Shown: positions 1-8,843 of the stretch, piece after piece
Layout of the letters: every line of letters starts with the position of its first letter
Numbering within the stretch: the stretch's first letter is position 1
Assembly (NCBI RefSeq): GCF_001043025.1
Contig: NZ_JYLD01000009.1
Coordinates: 62,001-126,000, forward strand
Length of the DNA: 64,000 bases
DNA from: Pseudomonas helleri
GTDB lineage: Bacteria; Pseudomonadota; Gammaproteobacteria; Pseudomonadales; Pseudomonadaceae
Direction of reading: 5' to 3'
Made by a program: the position numbers and the translations under genes
Notes under the pieces: model-generated
What the model was told of the DNA's origin: nothing
Seen by the model: only the letters and a program-made list of their open reading frames with translations
Database searches by the model: none

Positions 1-277
1 GCGATGTTACCTTTTGTAGCGACTTTGCTCCCTTAGGTAGCATTGCCAAAATAGCGTCGCGAGCTGAAAAATCCTTTTCCCGCCGAATTCTCGGCAAAAA
101 ATCGCAAAAAACAAAATCTAATTTTCAGCTTAACTTTCAATTAGTTACTTTCTTAAAAAAGCACTTTAAAGACTAAACGAAGACAAAACACATTCGAATC
201 GTAAACGTTGGCGTGCTCCATGCAACGCCTCCCGCACGGCATCTGTCGTTCGGTGAGCACCTGCATTTGGAATAGCC

Positions 278-985
278 ATGATTCTTTTTGAACCCACATT
301 AGCAACGTCAAAGGCCGTTGATACCTCTGTGCGAATCTCGCTCGCAGGTACCAACGGCCTGCTTCTGGATGTGTCCTGCGGCCCTTATGACAAGGCGCTG
401 CAACAACGGCTTTGGGCGTTGAACAACACCCTGCGTGATCCGCAAAGTTTTCCAGGGTTAGTCGAAACCGTGCCAGGGGTTAACAACCTGCTGGTCATCT
501 ACGATCCCCGCAAGATCCCCCCAGATGCAGCGGCACAGGTGCTGTCCGACCTGTGGATCCGCTCCAGCCCAACCCCTATCAAGGGCAAGCACTTCGTCAT
601 CGACATGATCTACGGCGGCGAACACGGGATGGACCTGGACTACGTCGCCGAACAAACGGGCCTCACCCCACGTGACGTCATTGCCCTGCACAGCTCGGTC
701 ACTTACACCGTGGCCGCGCTCGGATCGATGCCAGGCTTTCCCTATCTCGTGGGCTTGCCCCCGGCACTTGAAGTCCCTCGGCGCCAAATCCCGCGCACCT
801 TGATTCCTAAAGGCAGCGTGGTGATCGCCGGTGAGCAGGCCTCTGTCTTCCCGTGCCCAGGCCCGTGCGGCTGGCACGTCATCGGCCACGCCGACTTTGA
901 TGGCTTTGACAGCCAGGCAATGCCGCCTGCGCTGTTGAGCCCCGGTGACACCCTGGTATTTCGTTCAAAGGCGCAATTGAAATGA
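278..985 (+). CDS. pxpB: 5-oxoprolinase subunit PxpB (KipI/AHS1-type)
   Basis: 235 residues, the usual size for PxpB. The protein belongs to the carboxyltransferase subdomain 1 (AHS1, KipI) family, which with PxpC and PxpA forms the ATP-dependent 5-oxoprolinase that opens pyroglutamate to glutamate in the cytoplasm. Family signs are the central AVxxLGSMPGFPYLVGLP segment and the C-terminal GSVVIAGEQASVFPCPGPCGW run followed by a WHVIGH motif. The ATG at 278 has only a weak GGAA-type ribosome site. The stop overlaps the pxpC start (ATGA), so translation is probably coupled. The 277 bases before it are AT-rich and presumably carry the operon promoter, but I could not fix -35/-10 boxes. Here the partner genes include biotin carboxylase and carrier subunits, so the complex may do more than classical oxoprolinase. 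Confidence 0.88.
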   Translation: MILFEPTLATSKAVDTSVRISLAGTNGLLLDVSCGPYDKALQQRLWALNNTLRDPQSFPGLVETVPGVNNLLVIYDPRKIPPDAAAQVLSDLWIRSSPTPIKGKHFVIDMIYGGEHGMDLDYVAEQTGLTPRDVIALHSSVTYTVAALGSMPGFPYLVGLPPALEVPRRQIPRTLIPKGSVVIAGEQASVFPCPGPCGWHVIGHADFDGFDSQAMPPALLSPGDTLVFRSKAQLK

Positions 986-1938
986 TGGAAATCCTCTCTA
1001 ACGGTCCTCTCAACATCATTGTCGATCGCGGTCGTATCGGGTTCCTGGCCAGCGGTGTCAGCCGCAGCGGTGCCATTGACAGCCTGAGCTACGAGCTCGG
1101 CAACGCGATGCTGGGCAATTCACGCGAGGCTGCCAGCATTGAGATCAACAACTTCCCGTTCAAGGTGCGCATGAGCGAAGCGTGCTGTGTTGCCATTACC
1201 GGCGCGCTAAGCACTAGCCGAATCGGGCAAAAACAACACGCGCCGTGGTCACGGTTAAAGCTCAATGCGGGTGAAACCCTGGTCATCGAAGCGCCTCAAG
1301 AAGGCCGCTGTGTTTACCTGGCAATCGAGGGCGGCATTGAGGTGCAACGGGTGCTCAACTCTTGCGCCACCGACCTTAAAGCCGCGTTCGGAGGCCACGA
1401 AGGCAAAGCCCTGGCGAAGGGCGACAGCCTCCGCAGCTCCCCCCTCAACAGCACTGCATCAGCCGCCGCATCGAGCCTCTTTGACCCGGCACTGCAAACC
1501 TACTGGCGGACGCTGAGTGAAGCGGGAACCACGGTTCGCGTCTTGCCCTCGGCCGAATGGCAAGAGTTCCCGGACGAGAGCAAAGAGCGTTTCTTCAACA
1601 CCCATTACACCGTCGGGCGCAGCTCCAACAGGCAAGGTTACAGGCTGTCTGGCGCCGTGCTGAAGCGCACGGTCAACCGTGAGTTGCTCTCCCACGGAAT
1701 CGTCCCCGGAACGGTGCAAATACCCACCAGCGGCGAGCCGATCATTCAACTGGTCGACGCCAATACCTGCGGTGGCTACCCCAAGCTGGTGAACGTGATT
1801 GAAGCCGACCTCTGGAAACTGGGCCAACTGATGCCGGGGCGCACCCTTCGGTTCGAGCTTACCGACATCGACGCCGCCCTCAGCGCAGGCGCCCAGCGGC
1901 ACTCCTTGTTTGAAACGACCGCGACGCAGTGGCGGTAA
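982..1938 (+). CDS. pxpC: 5-oxoprolinase subunit PxpC (KipA/AHS2-type)
   Basis: 318 residues, normal for the biotin-dependent carboxyltransferase-like AHS2 family. Recognisable are the N-terminal DRGRIGFLASGVSRSGAID block, a middle AxGGxE-like segment, and the C-terminal block with HGIVPGTVQIPTSGEP and the TCGGYPK motif. Two adjacent ATGs occur at 982 and 985; the first overlaps the pxpB stop as ATGA. PxpB and PxpC together correspond to the carboxyltransferase domain pair of urea carboxylase. Being followed within 40 bases by a carrier protein and biotin carboxylase is consistent with a dissociated carboxylase of that type. The usual QDxGR of the family reads VDRGR here, so the conserved glutamine is absent; whether that matters is unknown. 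Confidence 0.88.
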   Translation: MMEILSNGPLNIIVDRGRIGFLASGVSRSGAIDSLSYELGNAMLGNSREAASIEINNFPFKVRMSEACCVAITGALSTSRIGQKQHAPWSRLKLNAGETLVIEAPQEGRCVYLAIEGGIEVQRVLNSCATDLKAAFGGHEGKALAKGDSLRSSPLNSTASAAASSLFDPALQTYWRTLSEAGTTVRVLPSAEWQEFPDESKERFFNTHYTVGRSSNRQGYRLSGAVLKRTVNRELLSHGIVPGTVQIPTSGEPIIQLVDANTCGGYPKLVNVIEADLWKLGQLMPGRTLRFELTDIDAALSAGAQRHSLFETTATQWR

Positions 1939-1977
1939 GTTTTTTGTAGTTGATCTGAAAAAAGTGGATGAGGAAAA

Positions 1978-2415
1978 ATGCACAGCAAAGATCTTGAACG
2001 ATTGATTGATAGCTTCGAGCGCTCGACTCTCGTTGAGTTGAAGTACACCCAAGGGAACACCAAAGTCCACCTCGGTCGCCGACAACAAACGCCTGTCAGT
2101 ACCACCGAAACACCTCTCAAACCCGCAGCCACTGTGGTTGTGCCAGCACCCGCCGCACCACTGGATGAGCACCTGATTGCCGCCCCGATGGCGGGCATCG
2201 TGTACCTGCGACCCTCCCCGACAAAGCCTGACTTCACCAGCGTCGGCAGCCAGGTCAGTGAAGGCGACACCCTGGCGGTGATTGAAGCGATGAAATTATT
2301 CAACCCGCTGGAGGCCGAGTTTGCCTGCGAGATCGTCGAGATCCTGGTGGCGGATGGTGAAGACGTTGAGCGCGGCACCCCCATTTATCGAGCCAGGAAG
2401 GTTAACCATGTTTGA
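1978..2415 (+). CDS. accB: Biotin carboxyl carrier protein (AccB-like)
   Basis: 145 residues. An N-terminal helical region (about 1-40), an alanine/proline-rich linker (about 45-62) and a C-terminal biotinyl domain are the standard AccB layout. The biotin acceptor motif reads VIEAMKLFN, with the lysine at about residue 105, so this copy should be biotinylated by BirA. It carries carboxyl groups between the biotin carboxylase encoded next and a carboxyltransferase. A good GAGG-type ribosome site sits just before the ATG at 1978. The gene overlaps accC by 8 bases. A chromosomal housekeeping accBC pair is expected elsewhere in a Pseudomonas genome, so I take this as a dedicated paralogue for the pxp operon (inference). 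Confidence 0.88.
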   Translation: MHSKDLERLIDSFERSTLVELKYTQGNTKVHLGRRQQTPVSTTETPLKPAATVVVPAPAAPLDEHLIAAPMAGIVYLRPSPTKPDFTSVGSQVSEGDTLAVIEAMKLFNPLEAEFACEIVEILVADGEDVERGTPIYRARKVNHV

Positions 2416-3769
2416 CAAGGTATTGATCGCAAACCGGGGTGAAGTCGCGTTGCGTATCTGGCGTGCCTGTAAATCACTGGGCCTGCAAACCGTGGCGGTG
2501 TATTCAAAAGCTGACCGCGACTTGCGCCATGTAAAGCTGGCTGACACCTCTATTTGCATCGGCCCGGCTTCGGCCTCCAAAAGCTATCTGTTGCAGCAAA
2601 AAATCCTGCTGGCGGCAAAACTCACGGGGGCTCAGGCCATTCATCCGGGGTATGGTTTTCTGTCCGAGAACGCCGGGTTCGTCAAAGCGGTTGAGGACGC
2701 AGGCCTGACATTCATAGGTCCGTCATCCGAGGCCATTGCGTGCATGGGCGATAAGGTGCGCGCCAAGCAGGCGATGATTGCAGCCGGTATTCCGTGTGTG
2801 CCGGGGTCAGATGGCGCAGTGCCTGATAGCGATGCAGAGATCCTCGAGTGCGGCACAAAAGTCGGCTACCCGCTGATCATCAAAGCGGCCGGTGGCGGGG
2901 GTGGCCGTGGTATGCGAGTGGTCAATGCGCAATCGGAGCTACTGCGCTCGGTCAGCCTGACCCGCGAAGAGGCCAACGCTGCCTTTGGCAACCCGGTGGT
3001 CTACATGGAGCGATTCCTTCAGACACCGCGTCACGTCGAGATTCAGGTGCTGGCCGACCAGCATGGCAATGCGCTGTGGCTGGGTGAGCGAGACTGCTCA
3101 ACGCAACGCCGACACCAAAAATTGATTGAAGAATCCCCGGCGCCGGGCGTCGGCCGGGATTTGATCCAGGAGATTGGCCAGTTGTGCGTGAAAGCGTGCC
3201 TGGCGATTGGCTATGTCGGTGCCGGGACATTCGAGTTTCTCTACGAAAACGGCGAGTTCTTTTTCATCGAAATGAACACCCGCGTTCAAGTCGAGCACCC
3301 GGTTACCGAGATGGTCACCGGCGTCGACATCGTCGCCGAGCAAATTCGAGTGGCCATGGGCCTGCCGCTGTCGATCAGCCAGGATCAGATTGTATTTTCA
3401 GGCCACGCCATCGAGTGCCGTATCAACGCAGAAGACCCATGGTCTTTTGCACCGTCAGCCGGCACGGTGAGTGACTGGTTGCCGCCAGGTGGTCCGGGCA
3501 TTCGGGTCGAGTCACACCTTAAACCCGGGTTCAAAATCACCAGCCACTATGACTCCCTTATCGCCAAGGTTATTGCCCATGGCTCAACGCGAGAGCAAGC
3601 CATCGAGCGAATGAAAGTAGCGCTCAGTGAACTGGTGATCGCCGGTGTTGATTCAAATATCCCCTTGCAACTGGAGATATTGGGCACACCGCAGTTTGCT
3701 CAAGGCGGGGCGAACATTCATTACCTGGAGCATTATCTAGACCAGCGAGAAGGGAGCCAGCAGTCATGA
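2408..3769 (+). CDS. accC: Biotin carboxylase subunit (AccC-like)
   Basis: 453 residues from the ATG at 2408, the normal length; an upstream in-frame extension to 2321 would lie inside accB and is not the start. The protein begins [17 protein letters not shown], the signature of the biotin carboxylase N-domain, followed by the [13 protein letters not shown] motif, an ATP-grasp glycine loop ([13 protein letters not shown]), and the catalytic [18 protein letters not shown] segment. It carboxylates biotin on the carrier protein using ATP and bicarbonate. The stop overlaps the next start (ATGA at 3766), so accB, accC and the second carrier-like gene form one translationally linked unit after pxpBC. 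Confidence 0.92.
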   Translation: MFDKVLIANRGEVALRIWRACKSLGLQTVAVYSKADRDLRHVKLADTSICIGPASASKSYLLQQKILLAAKLTGAQAIHPGYGFLSENAGFVKAVEDAGLTFIGPSSEAIACMGDKVRAKQAMIAAGIPCVPGSDGAVPDSDAEILECGTKVGYPLIIKAAGGGGGRGMRVVNAQSELLRSVSLTREEANAAFGNPVVYMERFLQTPRHVEIQVLADQHGNALWLGERDCSTQRRHQKLIEESPAPGVGRDLIQEIGQLCVKACLAIGYVGAGTFEFLYENGEFFFIEMNTRVQVEHPVTEMVTGVDIVAEQIRVAMGLPLSISQDQIVFSGHAIECRINAEDPWSFAPSAGTVSDWLPPGGPGIRVESHLKPGFKITSHYDSLIAKVIAHGSTREQAIERMKVALSELVIAGVDSNIPLQLEILGTPQFAQGGANIHYLEHYLDQREGSQQS

Positions 3770-4170
3770 CCATTGATGACATTGAATTATTGATCCAGCG
3801 ACTGCAAGGATCGAGCATCCGCTCATTAACCGTTGAAGATGACCATTATTCTTTAAGCCTTGAGTTTGGTAGCGCAACGACAACCCTGAGCGTTGCAGAA
3901 CCCGCGCTGGCAGCGCCTGCCAAGACTCTGCAAGAGGGCACAGTGATTGAATCACCCGAGATGGGTGTTTTTTATCATCAGCATCCCTTTGCCGGGGCCA
4001 CGACTGACCTCTGCGGACAACAGGTGACACCTGACATGATCATTGGTTATGTCGTCGTTGAAACAACAATCGTACCGGTATACCCCAGCACCAGCGGAAC
4101 ATTGAAAAGTTATTCAGTCAGTAATGCTCACGTTGTGGGCTACGGAGATATCGTCGCAATACTTATATAA
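3766..4170 (+). CDS. Second carrier-like (biotinyl-fold) protein lacking the biotin lysine
   Basis: 134 residues with the same general plan as a biotin carboxyl carrier: an N-terminal helix ([12 protein letters not shown]), a linker, and a C-terminal domain starting [10 protein letters not shown], which matches the SPMVGTFY start of AccB biotinyl domains. At the place of the acceptor EAMK motif the sequence instead reads [16 protein letters not shown], so the lysine that takes biotin is missing. It therefore cannot be biotinylated in the standard way. It overlaps the biotin carboxylase by four bases (ATGA) and is the last gene before a 286-base gap. Possible roles are a structural or regulatory subunit of the carboxylase assembly, or simply a decaying paralogue; the reading frame is intact, which favours a function. 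Confidence 0.75.
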   Translation: MTIDDIELLIQRLQGSSIRSLTVEDDHYSLSLEFGSATTTLSVAEPALAAPAKTLQEGTVIESPEMGVFYHQHPFAGATTDLCGQQVTPDMIIGYVVVETTIVPVYPSTSGTLKSYSVSNAHVVGYGDIVAILI

Positions 4171-4242
4171 CGCCCAGCCTGACGTTTAACCTGACAAGCA
4201 ACATCACCACCGGTTTAGTGGCGCGACTTCTCACGCTCTGAA

Positions 4243-4261
4243 TTTCTCTATAGATGAGAAA
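4243..4261. promoter_or_regulatory. Inverted repeat upstream of the MFS transporter gene
   Basis: TTTCTC and GAGAAA arms of six bases separated by seven bases, in the gap between the carrier-like gene and the transporter. There is no T-run after it, so it is more likely an operator or incidental palindrome than a terminator. Speculative. Confidence 0.25.
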
Positions 4262-4456
4262 AAGCGATGATATTCCATCCCAATAAATCGCTATAGCCAT
4301 GATAAGCGGTGGTGTATGTTGCAAGTGGCTTACAGCAAACAAATACAATAACAATTACTAGCTACTACGGGTTAATGCTTCGGCACCTGCTCTTTCCCTA
4401 CTGTCTAGTGGTTACATCTCAAAAGTTCTCGGATTCCTCCGGCGAGATAAACACCT

Positions 4457-5776
4457 ATGATAAAAGATACTGCAGTTCTGCATTATTCATTCGATGAAAC
4501 TTCATCCAAACCTCAATCCCCCTGGAAAGCCTCTATTGTTGCAGGCATGGGTTCAGCCGTTGAGTACTATGACTTTGCGATATATGGCTTATTGGCCAGC
4601 ACGTTGGCGAAAGTATTCTTTCCTGCCATGAATTCATTTGAGGCCCTTCTTTCTGCACTTGCCGTTTTCGCCAGTGCTTTCATCATGCGCCCATTGGGGG
4701 GCATCTTTTTCGGTCGCCTGGGTGACCGTCGGGGCCGTTCGTACACATTGGTTGCGACGGTCATCGGCATCGGTATTGTCAGCGGCATCGTCGGGATACT
4801 ACCGACCTACGATCAAGCGGGAGTGCTTGCCCCTGTGATGCTGGTGGCCTGCAGAATGGCGCAGGGGTTTTTCGCGGGAGGCGAAGCCAGCGGTGCCGCC
4901 ACGTACATATCCGAGTGTGCTCCCGCCAACAAACGCGGGTTCTTCGGTGCCTTCAACCCGGCGGGTGTTGCCATTGGTATTGCCACCGCCGCGGGCATGG
5001 CGGGCGCGGTCAGTTTCATGATCACCCCGCAAGAAATGGTGGCGTGGGGCTGGCGTATTCCATTTTTGATCTGCATTCCCTTTATCGGCCTCACCTTATG
5101 GGCACGGATGAAGCTGGAGGATTCCCCCAAATTCAAAAGCCTGGTGGAATCAAATGAAGTGGTTAAAGCCCCGGTTCGCGAAGTATTCACGCTCCATAGA
5201 AAATCGCTGTATCTGGCGGTATCCATTGCCTTTGCGCAGAACTGCACCGCCTACTTGGGCATTGTTTATTTAAACCTGCATATGACCCGAACCCTGGGCT
5301 ATGAAACAGGCAAAGTCTTTTGGCTGATGGCCGCCAGTACCTTGGCCGCGGCCTTGGCAATGCCCCTGTTCGGTCAAATATCTGACCGGGTGGGTCGTAA
5401 AACATTAATGATCATTGGTTATGCCAGCTATATCGTTGTTATCCCCATTTCAATGTACTTGATGTCACTTGGCAGTTTCCCACTGGCCAGCTTCGCCGCC
5501 CTGCTCGCCTTTTTGCCGTTTGCCATTGTTCAGGCCCAGGGTTACACCGTTTACGGCGAGTTATTTCCAACCCGTGTGCGTTACACCGGCATGGCCATGA
5601 GTTTTAACGTGGGCGCTATTTTTGGCGGCGCCAGCACGCCGTTTATCTGCACTTGGCTGGTCGAAAATACCGGCAACTCAATGTCACCGGCCATTTGGAC
5701 AAGCTTGGCCGCCATGATTTCCATTATTGCCCTGAGCAAGATGAAAGATGTCACCGGACAAGAACTCACCAACTAA
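4457..5776 (+). CDS. MFS transporter, metabolite:H+ symporter type
   Basis: 439 residues with about twelve hydrophobic segments. The first loop carries the MFS signature GRLGDRRGRSYTL and the second half repeats it as GQISDRVGRKTLM. The opening AGMGSAVEYYDFAIYGLLA is typical of the metabolite:proton symporter group that includes ProP, citrate and alpha-ketoglutarate carriers. It sits in the inner membrane between the pxpBC/accBC genes and pxpA on the same strand, so it probably brings in the substrate of that pathway, for instance 5-oxoproline or a related carboxylate (inference from context). The ATG at 4457 gives a 27-residue cytoplasmic tail before the first membrane segment. Only 16 bases separate its stop from the pxpA start. 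Confidence 0.85.
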   Translation: MIKDTAVLHYSFDETSSKPQSPWKASIVAGMGSAVEYYDFAIYGLLASTLAKVFFPAMNSFEALLSALAVFASAFIMRPLGGIFFGRLGDRRGRSYTLVATVIGIGIVSGIVGILPTYDQAGVLAPVMLVACRMAQGFFAGGEASGAATYISECAPANKRGFFGAFNPAGVAIGIATAAGMAGAVSFMITPQEMVAWGWRIPFLICIPFIGLTLWARMKLEDSPKFKSLVESNEVVKAPVREVFTLHRKSLYLAVSIAFAQNCTAYLGIVYLNLHMTRTLGYETGKVFWLMAASTLAAALAMPLFGQISDRVGRKTLMIIGYASYIVVIPISMYLMSLGSFPLASFAALLAFLPFAIVQAQGYTVYGELFPTRVRYTGMAMSFNVGAIFGGASTPFICTWLVENTGNSMSPAIWTSLAAMISIIALSKMKDVTGQELTN

Positions 5777-5792
5777 CTAAAGGAGTTTCACC

Positions 5793-6563
5793 GTGCTTAA
5801 GTCTGTCGATATTAACTGCGATATGGGTGAGGGCTTTGGTCCTTACACCATTGGTCAGGATGACGAAATGCTGGATGTTGTTACAACGTCCAACCTTGCC
5901 TGCGGTTTTCATGCGGGCGACTTCAAGATCATGGCCGATATTTGCGCAAAAGCTAAGCAAAAAGGCGTCGCGGTTGGCGCTCATCCGGGTTACCCCGATC
6001 TGTGGGCCTTTGGTCGTCGGCATCAGGAATTCTCCCAGGACGAACTCCGCCAACTGTTGGCCTATCAAATTGGCGCCGCATGGGCGATGGCCAGGTCGGT
6101 CGGCCACCGGTTGACCCATGTAAAAGCCCATGGTGCCTTGGGGCATTTGGTTGCAGACAATGAAATGGCAGCTCAGGCGTTAATTGAGACGATCCAGAAA
6201 GTCGACGACACGCTCATTCTGTCGACCATGGCCGGCGTCACCCTCGAACGCCTCGCCGAGAGTGCCGGGGTGGCGTACGTCACCGAAATCTATGCCGACC
6301 GCGCTTACCTTGATTCCGGCCGCCTTGTGCCAAGAACGCAGCCAGGTGCGGTGATCCATGACGCCGACCAGGCGGCAGCACGGGTGATGCAGATGATCGA
6401 AGAAAGCGCAATTATCACCCAGTCGGGCAAGCGTATTCCGGTGTCCATCGACACCATCTGCGTTCATGGTGATACCGACGGCGCGCTGCAGATGGCGAAA
6501 AAAGTGCGTGCCTCCCTTGAGCAAGCAGGCATCGCGGTGAAGCCCTATTGCCAACCTGAGTAA
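5793..6563 (+). CDS. pxpA: 5-oxoprolinase subunit PxpA (LamB/YcsF family)
   Basis: 256 residues, standard for LamB/YcsF. Key blocks are DINCDMGEGFGPYTIGQDDE near the N-terminus, SNLACGFHAGD, GAHPGYPDLWAFGRR, and the C-terminal ICVHGDTDGALQMA. PxpA acts with PxpB and PxpC to hydrolyse 5-oxoproline with ATP. The usual VKPHGALYN segment reads VKAHGALGH, a small departure. The start is a GTG at 5793 preceded by AGGAG at 5781-5785. The gene closes the operon: a strong intrinsic terminator follows 15 bases after the stop. Confidence 0.9.
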   Translation: MLKSVDINCDMGEGFGPYTIGQDDEMLDVVTTSNLACGFHAGDFKIMADICAKAKQKGVAVGAHPGYPDLWAFGRRHQEFSQDELRQLLAYQIGAAWAMARSVGHRLTHVKAHGALGHLVADNEMAAQALIETIQKVDDTLILSTMAGVTLERLAESAGVAYVTEIYADRAYLDSGRLVPRTQPGAVIHDADQAAARVMQMIEESAIITQSGKRIPVSIDTICVHGDTDGALQMAKKVRASLEQAGIAVKPYCQPE

Positions 6564-6578
6564 TTAACCGCCCCAGGC

Positions 6579-6613
6579 AAAACGCCCAACTTCGTGTTGG
6601 GCGTTTTGTTTTT
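6579..6613 (+). terminator. Rho-independent terminator after pxpA
   Basis: Twelve-base stem AAAACGCCCAAC / GTTGGGCGTTTT with a five-base loop, followed by GTTTTT. It ends the pxp operon. Confidence 0.9.
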
Positions 6614-6690
6614 AACGCGGCTGCCAGAGCATCGTTATCTACACAACTCTAAAGCGACGTGGCTTTGTGGCCGCTCTGCGATCGGCTGCG

Positions 6691-6810
6691 TGGTTTAGGG
6701 GGGCCTCTTAGATCAAAAGCCAGATCAAGATCAACAGATCGCGAGCAAGCTCGATCCTACAAGGTATTTAGAATCAATAACTTATGTTGTGTTTGATAAG
6801 AGTTGCCGCC
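6691..6810 (+). repeat. 120-bp imperfect direct repeat, copy 1
   Basis: This stretch matches 6981-7100 over about 120 bases with scattered mismatches. It starts TGGTTTAGGGGGGCCTCTTA and contains a GATCGCGAGCAAGCTCG core like Pseudomonas REP sequences. The spacer 6614-7195 between pxpA and the aminotransferase holds no gene I can support and consists mainly of these repeats. Confidence 0.8.
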
Positions 6811-6980
6811 CCGTCTACGACGCCGCGCTGTCGCGTAGCAAACAGGTGACTGTAGTCGCTGACGAGGTACGAAGGCTGCGATCGGCTGCATGCAGCCGTA
6901 AAACCATCCACCTCGGTATTTTTGGGTACATATCTATTGCTGCGGCTTAGCCACTGCGCAACACCTGCGTTCGGACAACG

Positions 6981-7100
6981 TGGTTTAACGGGGCCTCTTA
7001 GATCAAAAGCCAGATCAAGATCAAAAGATCGCGAGGCAAGCTCGCTCCTACAAGGCCTTTGGCATCAATCACTTATTTCATGTTTGATAGGAACTGCCGC
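6981..7100 (+). repeat. 120-bp imperfect direct repeat, copy 2
   Basis: Second copy of the repeat at 6691-6810, offset by 290 bases. It has the fuller REP core (GCGAGGCAAGCTCGCTCCTA). A related interspersed motif, GTAGTCGCTGACGAGG, lies between the two copies at about 6852-6867. Confidence 0.8.
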
Positions 7101-7195
7101 AGGCGGCGATCTTTTGATATTGAAGGTCAAATGATCGCAGCCTGCGGTGCTCCTACAGCGCGATTATTTTATGCCTTTCAGCAACGTGGGCCTGA

Positions 7196-8404
7196 TCAGC
7201 GCAACGCTTCACAGGCACGACGAATTCGCGCGCAGCCGTCCTGGATCACCGCTTCGCCACTGGCAAAGGACAACCGCACGTAAGGGCTGATGCCATAGGC
7301 CTCGCCCACGACCGTGGCGACACCCGCCTCCTCCAGCCAGTACTTGACGACATCGCTGTCGGTGTTCAGCACCTGCCCACGCGGGGTGGTCTTGCCCAGG
7401 AGCCCTTTGACGTTGACGAATACGTAGAAAGCGCCGTCCGGGACGGTCCAGGTCAGGCCTGGCACGCCTTCAAGTGCAACCAGCATGATGTCCCGGCGGC
7501 CCTTGTAGAGCGTCGACATTGCCTGGACCGGACCTTGATCTCCGCTGAACGCCGCAACCGCCGCCGCCTGGCTGATCGAACTCGGGCAAGTAGTGCTCTG
7601 GGACAGCAACTTGCCAATCGCAGCTATCAGCCATTTCGGGCCCGCGCCGAAGCCCAGGCGCCAACCCGTCATCGCGTAGCCTTTGGAGGCGCCATTAACA
7701 ATCAGGGTGCGTTCCTTGAGATCGGGAGCGGCGGCCGGGAATGAGACATAGGGCTCATCGCCATACACAAAGTGCTCATAGATTTCGTCAGCCATGATCA
7801 GCACATGGGGGTGATCACGAAGCACTTGGGCCAGTGCTTGCAACTCGGCAACGCTATACACGGCGCCGCTGGGATTGTTCGGGCTGTTCAGAATGACCCA
7901 CTTGGTCCGTGCCGTTATGGCGTCTTCAAGTTCAGCCGGGGTCAGCTTGAAACCGTTGCTTTCGTGCCCATGGATAACGACCGGCGTGCCGCCATTCAGG
8001 CGAGTGATATCGGGGTAAGAAACCCAGTAAGGCGTGTGGACGATGACCTCGTCGTCAGGGTTGAGGGTGGCCGCCAGCGCTTCAAAAATAATTTGCTTGC
8101 CGCCCGACCCGGCTACCACCTCTTCGAGGCTGTACTCCAGGGCGTTGTCACGCGCCAGCTTGGTCACGATGGCATGGCGCAGCAAAGGTGTCCCAAGGGT
8201 GCTGGTGTAATGAGTATCGCCAGACGCCATGGCCTCGCGCGCCGCCTCAACGATATGCGCCGGCGTGTTGAGATCAGGCTCACCCACGGTGAAGTTCACA
8301 ATGTCCTGACCTTGTGCCCGCAGCTGCGCCACCAGGGCGTTGGCAGCCACACTCGGGGACGGGGCAATACTCAGGACCCGCTCGGACAAAAACGCGTTTG
8401 TCAT
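7196..8404 (-). CDS. PLP-dependent aminotransferase (class I, AspC/AAT-I type)
   Basis: 402 residues from the ATG at 8404; an upstream in-frame ATG at 8440 is less likely. The protein is a fold-type I aminotransferase: TVGEPDLNTPAHIVEAA near the N-terminus, NSPNNPSGAVYS for substrate carboxylate binding, and the cofactor site NGASKGYAMTGWRLGF with the Schiff-base lysine at about residue 236. The C-terminal SPYVRLSFA gives the arginine that pairs with the substrate carboxylate. It probably converts an amino acid such as aspartate, alanine or an aromatic acid with 2-oxoglutarate; the substrate cannot be told from sequence. It is divergent from the LysR regulator at 8844, its likely controller. 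No clear terminator follows; the gene ends in the repeat-rich spacer. Confidence 0.88.
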   Translation of the reverse strand: MTNAFLSERVLSIAPSPSVAANALVAQLRAQGQDIVNFTVGEPDLNTPAHIVEAAREAMASGDTHYTSTLGTPLLRHAIVTKLARDNALEYSLEEVVAGSGGKQIIFEALAATLNPDDEVIVHTPYWVSYPDITRLNGGTPVVIHGHESNGFKLTPAELEDAITARTKWVILNSPNNPSGAVYSVAELQALAQVLRDHPHVLIMADEIYEHFVYGDEPYVSFPAAAPDLKERTLIVNGASKGYAMTGWRLGFGAGPKWLIAAIGKLLSQSTTCPSSISQAAAVAAFSGDQGPVQAMSTLYKGRRDIMLVALEGVPGLTWTVPDGAFYVFVNVKGLLGKTTPRGQVLNTDSDVVKYWLEEAGVATVVGEAYGISPYVRLSFASGEAVIQDGCARIRRACEALR

Positions 8405-8654
8405 TTTATTTTTTTCTCGCCGCAAACTGATGTCAGCCAAAGCGGAGTTGATCGACAGGGATCAGCAGATCCCTGTCGATCACAGCCTTGACGTGTCGTT
8501 ACGGTCATGCCGCCAACGCTGAGGTTCAGCTTGCTGCGTAGAGGGACAGTGGGGGGACCAACCTGAAGACGAAACTGAACCCTTAGCGATGGACAATCAT
8601 CACCGTGGGGTCGATCTTAGGCTGCCCGCAAGAATACTTTTAGCGACATTAAAT

Positions 8655-8668
8655 GATGATTTTTCATC
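8655..8668. promoter_or_regulatory. Candidate operator between aminotransferase and lysR genes
   Basis: The 439-base divergent spacer 8405-8843 contains GATGA-TTTT-TCATC within a longer AT-rich dyad region (about 8640-8690). LysR-type regulators bind dyads in such divergent spacers, so this is a reasonable binding-site candidate, but unproven. The rest of the spacer shows nothing I recognise. Confidence 0.3.
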
Positions 8669-8843
8669 GCTTTTAGTGATGTTTATTAAGGCTTAAAACT
8701 CGCTTGTACGTTCGGGCCGGCGATGCAAGGATCGTCTCGTCTCAGGCGGCCCCGGTACCGAATAAAGCACTGTTTAAACAACACTGTCGGACTGCCATTC
8801 GCCATAACTTCCACCCGGCAACACCTGAACAAGGCTGCTCTAC

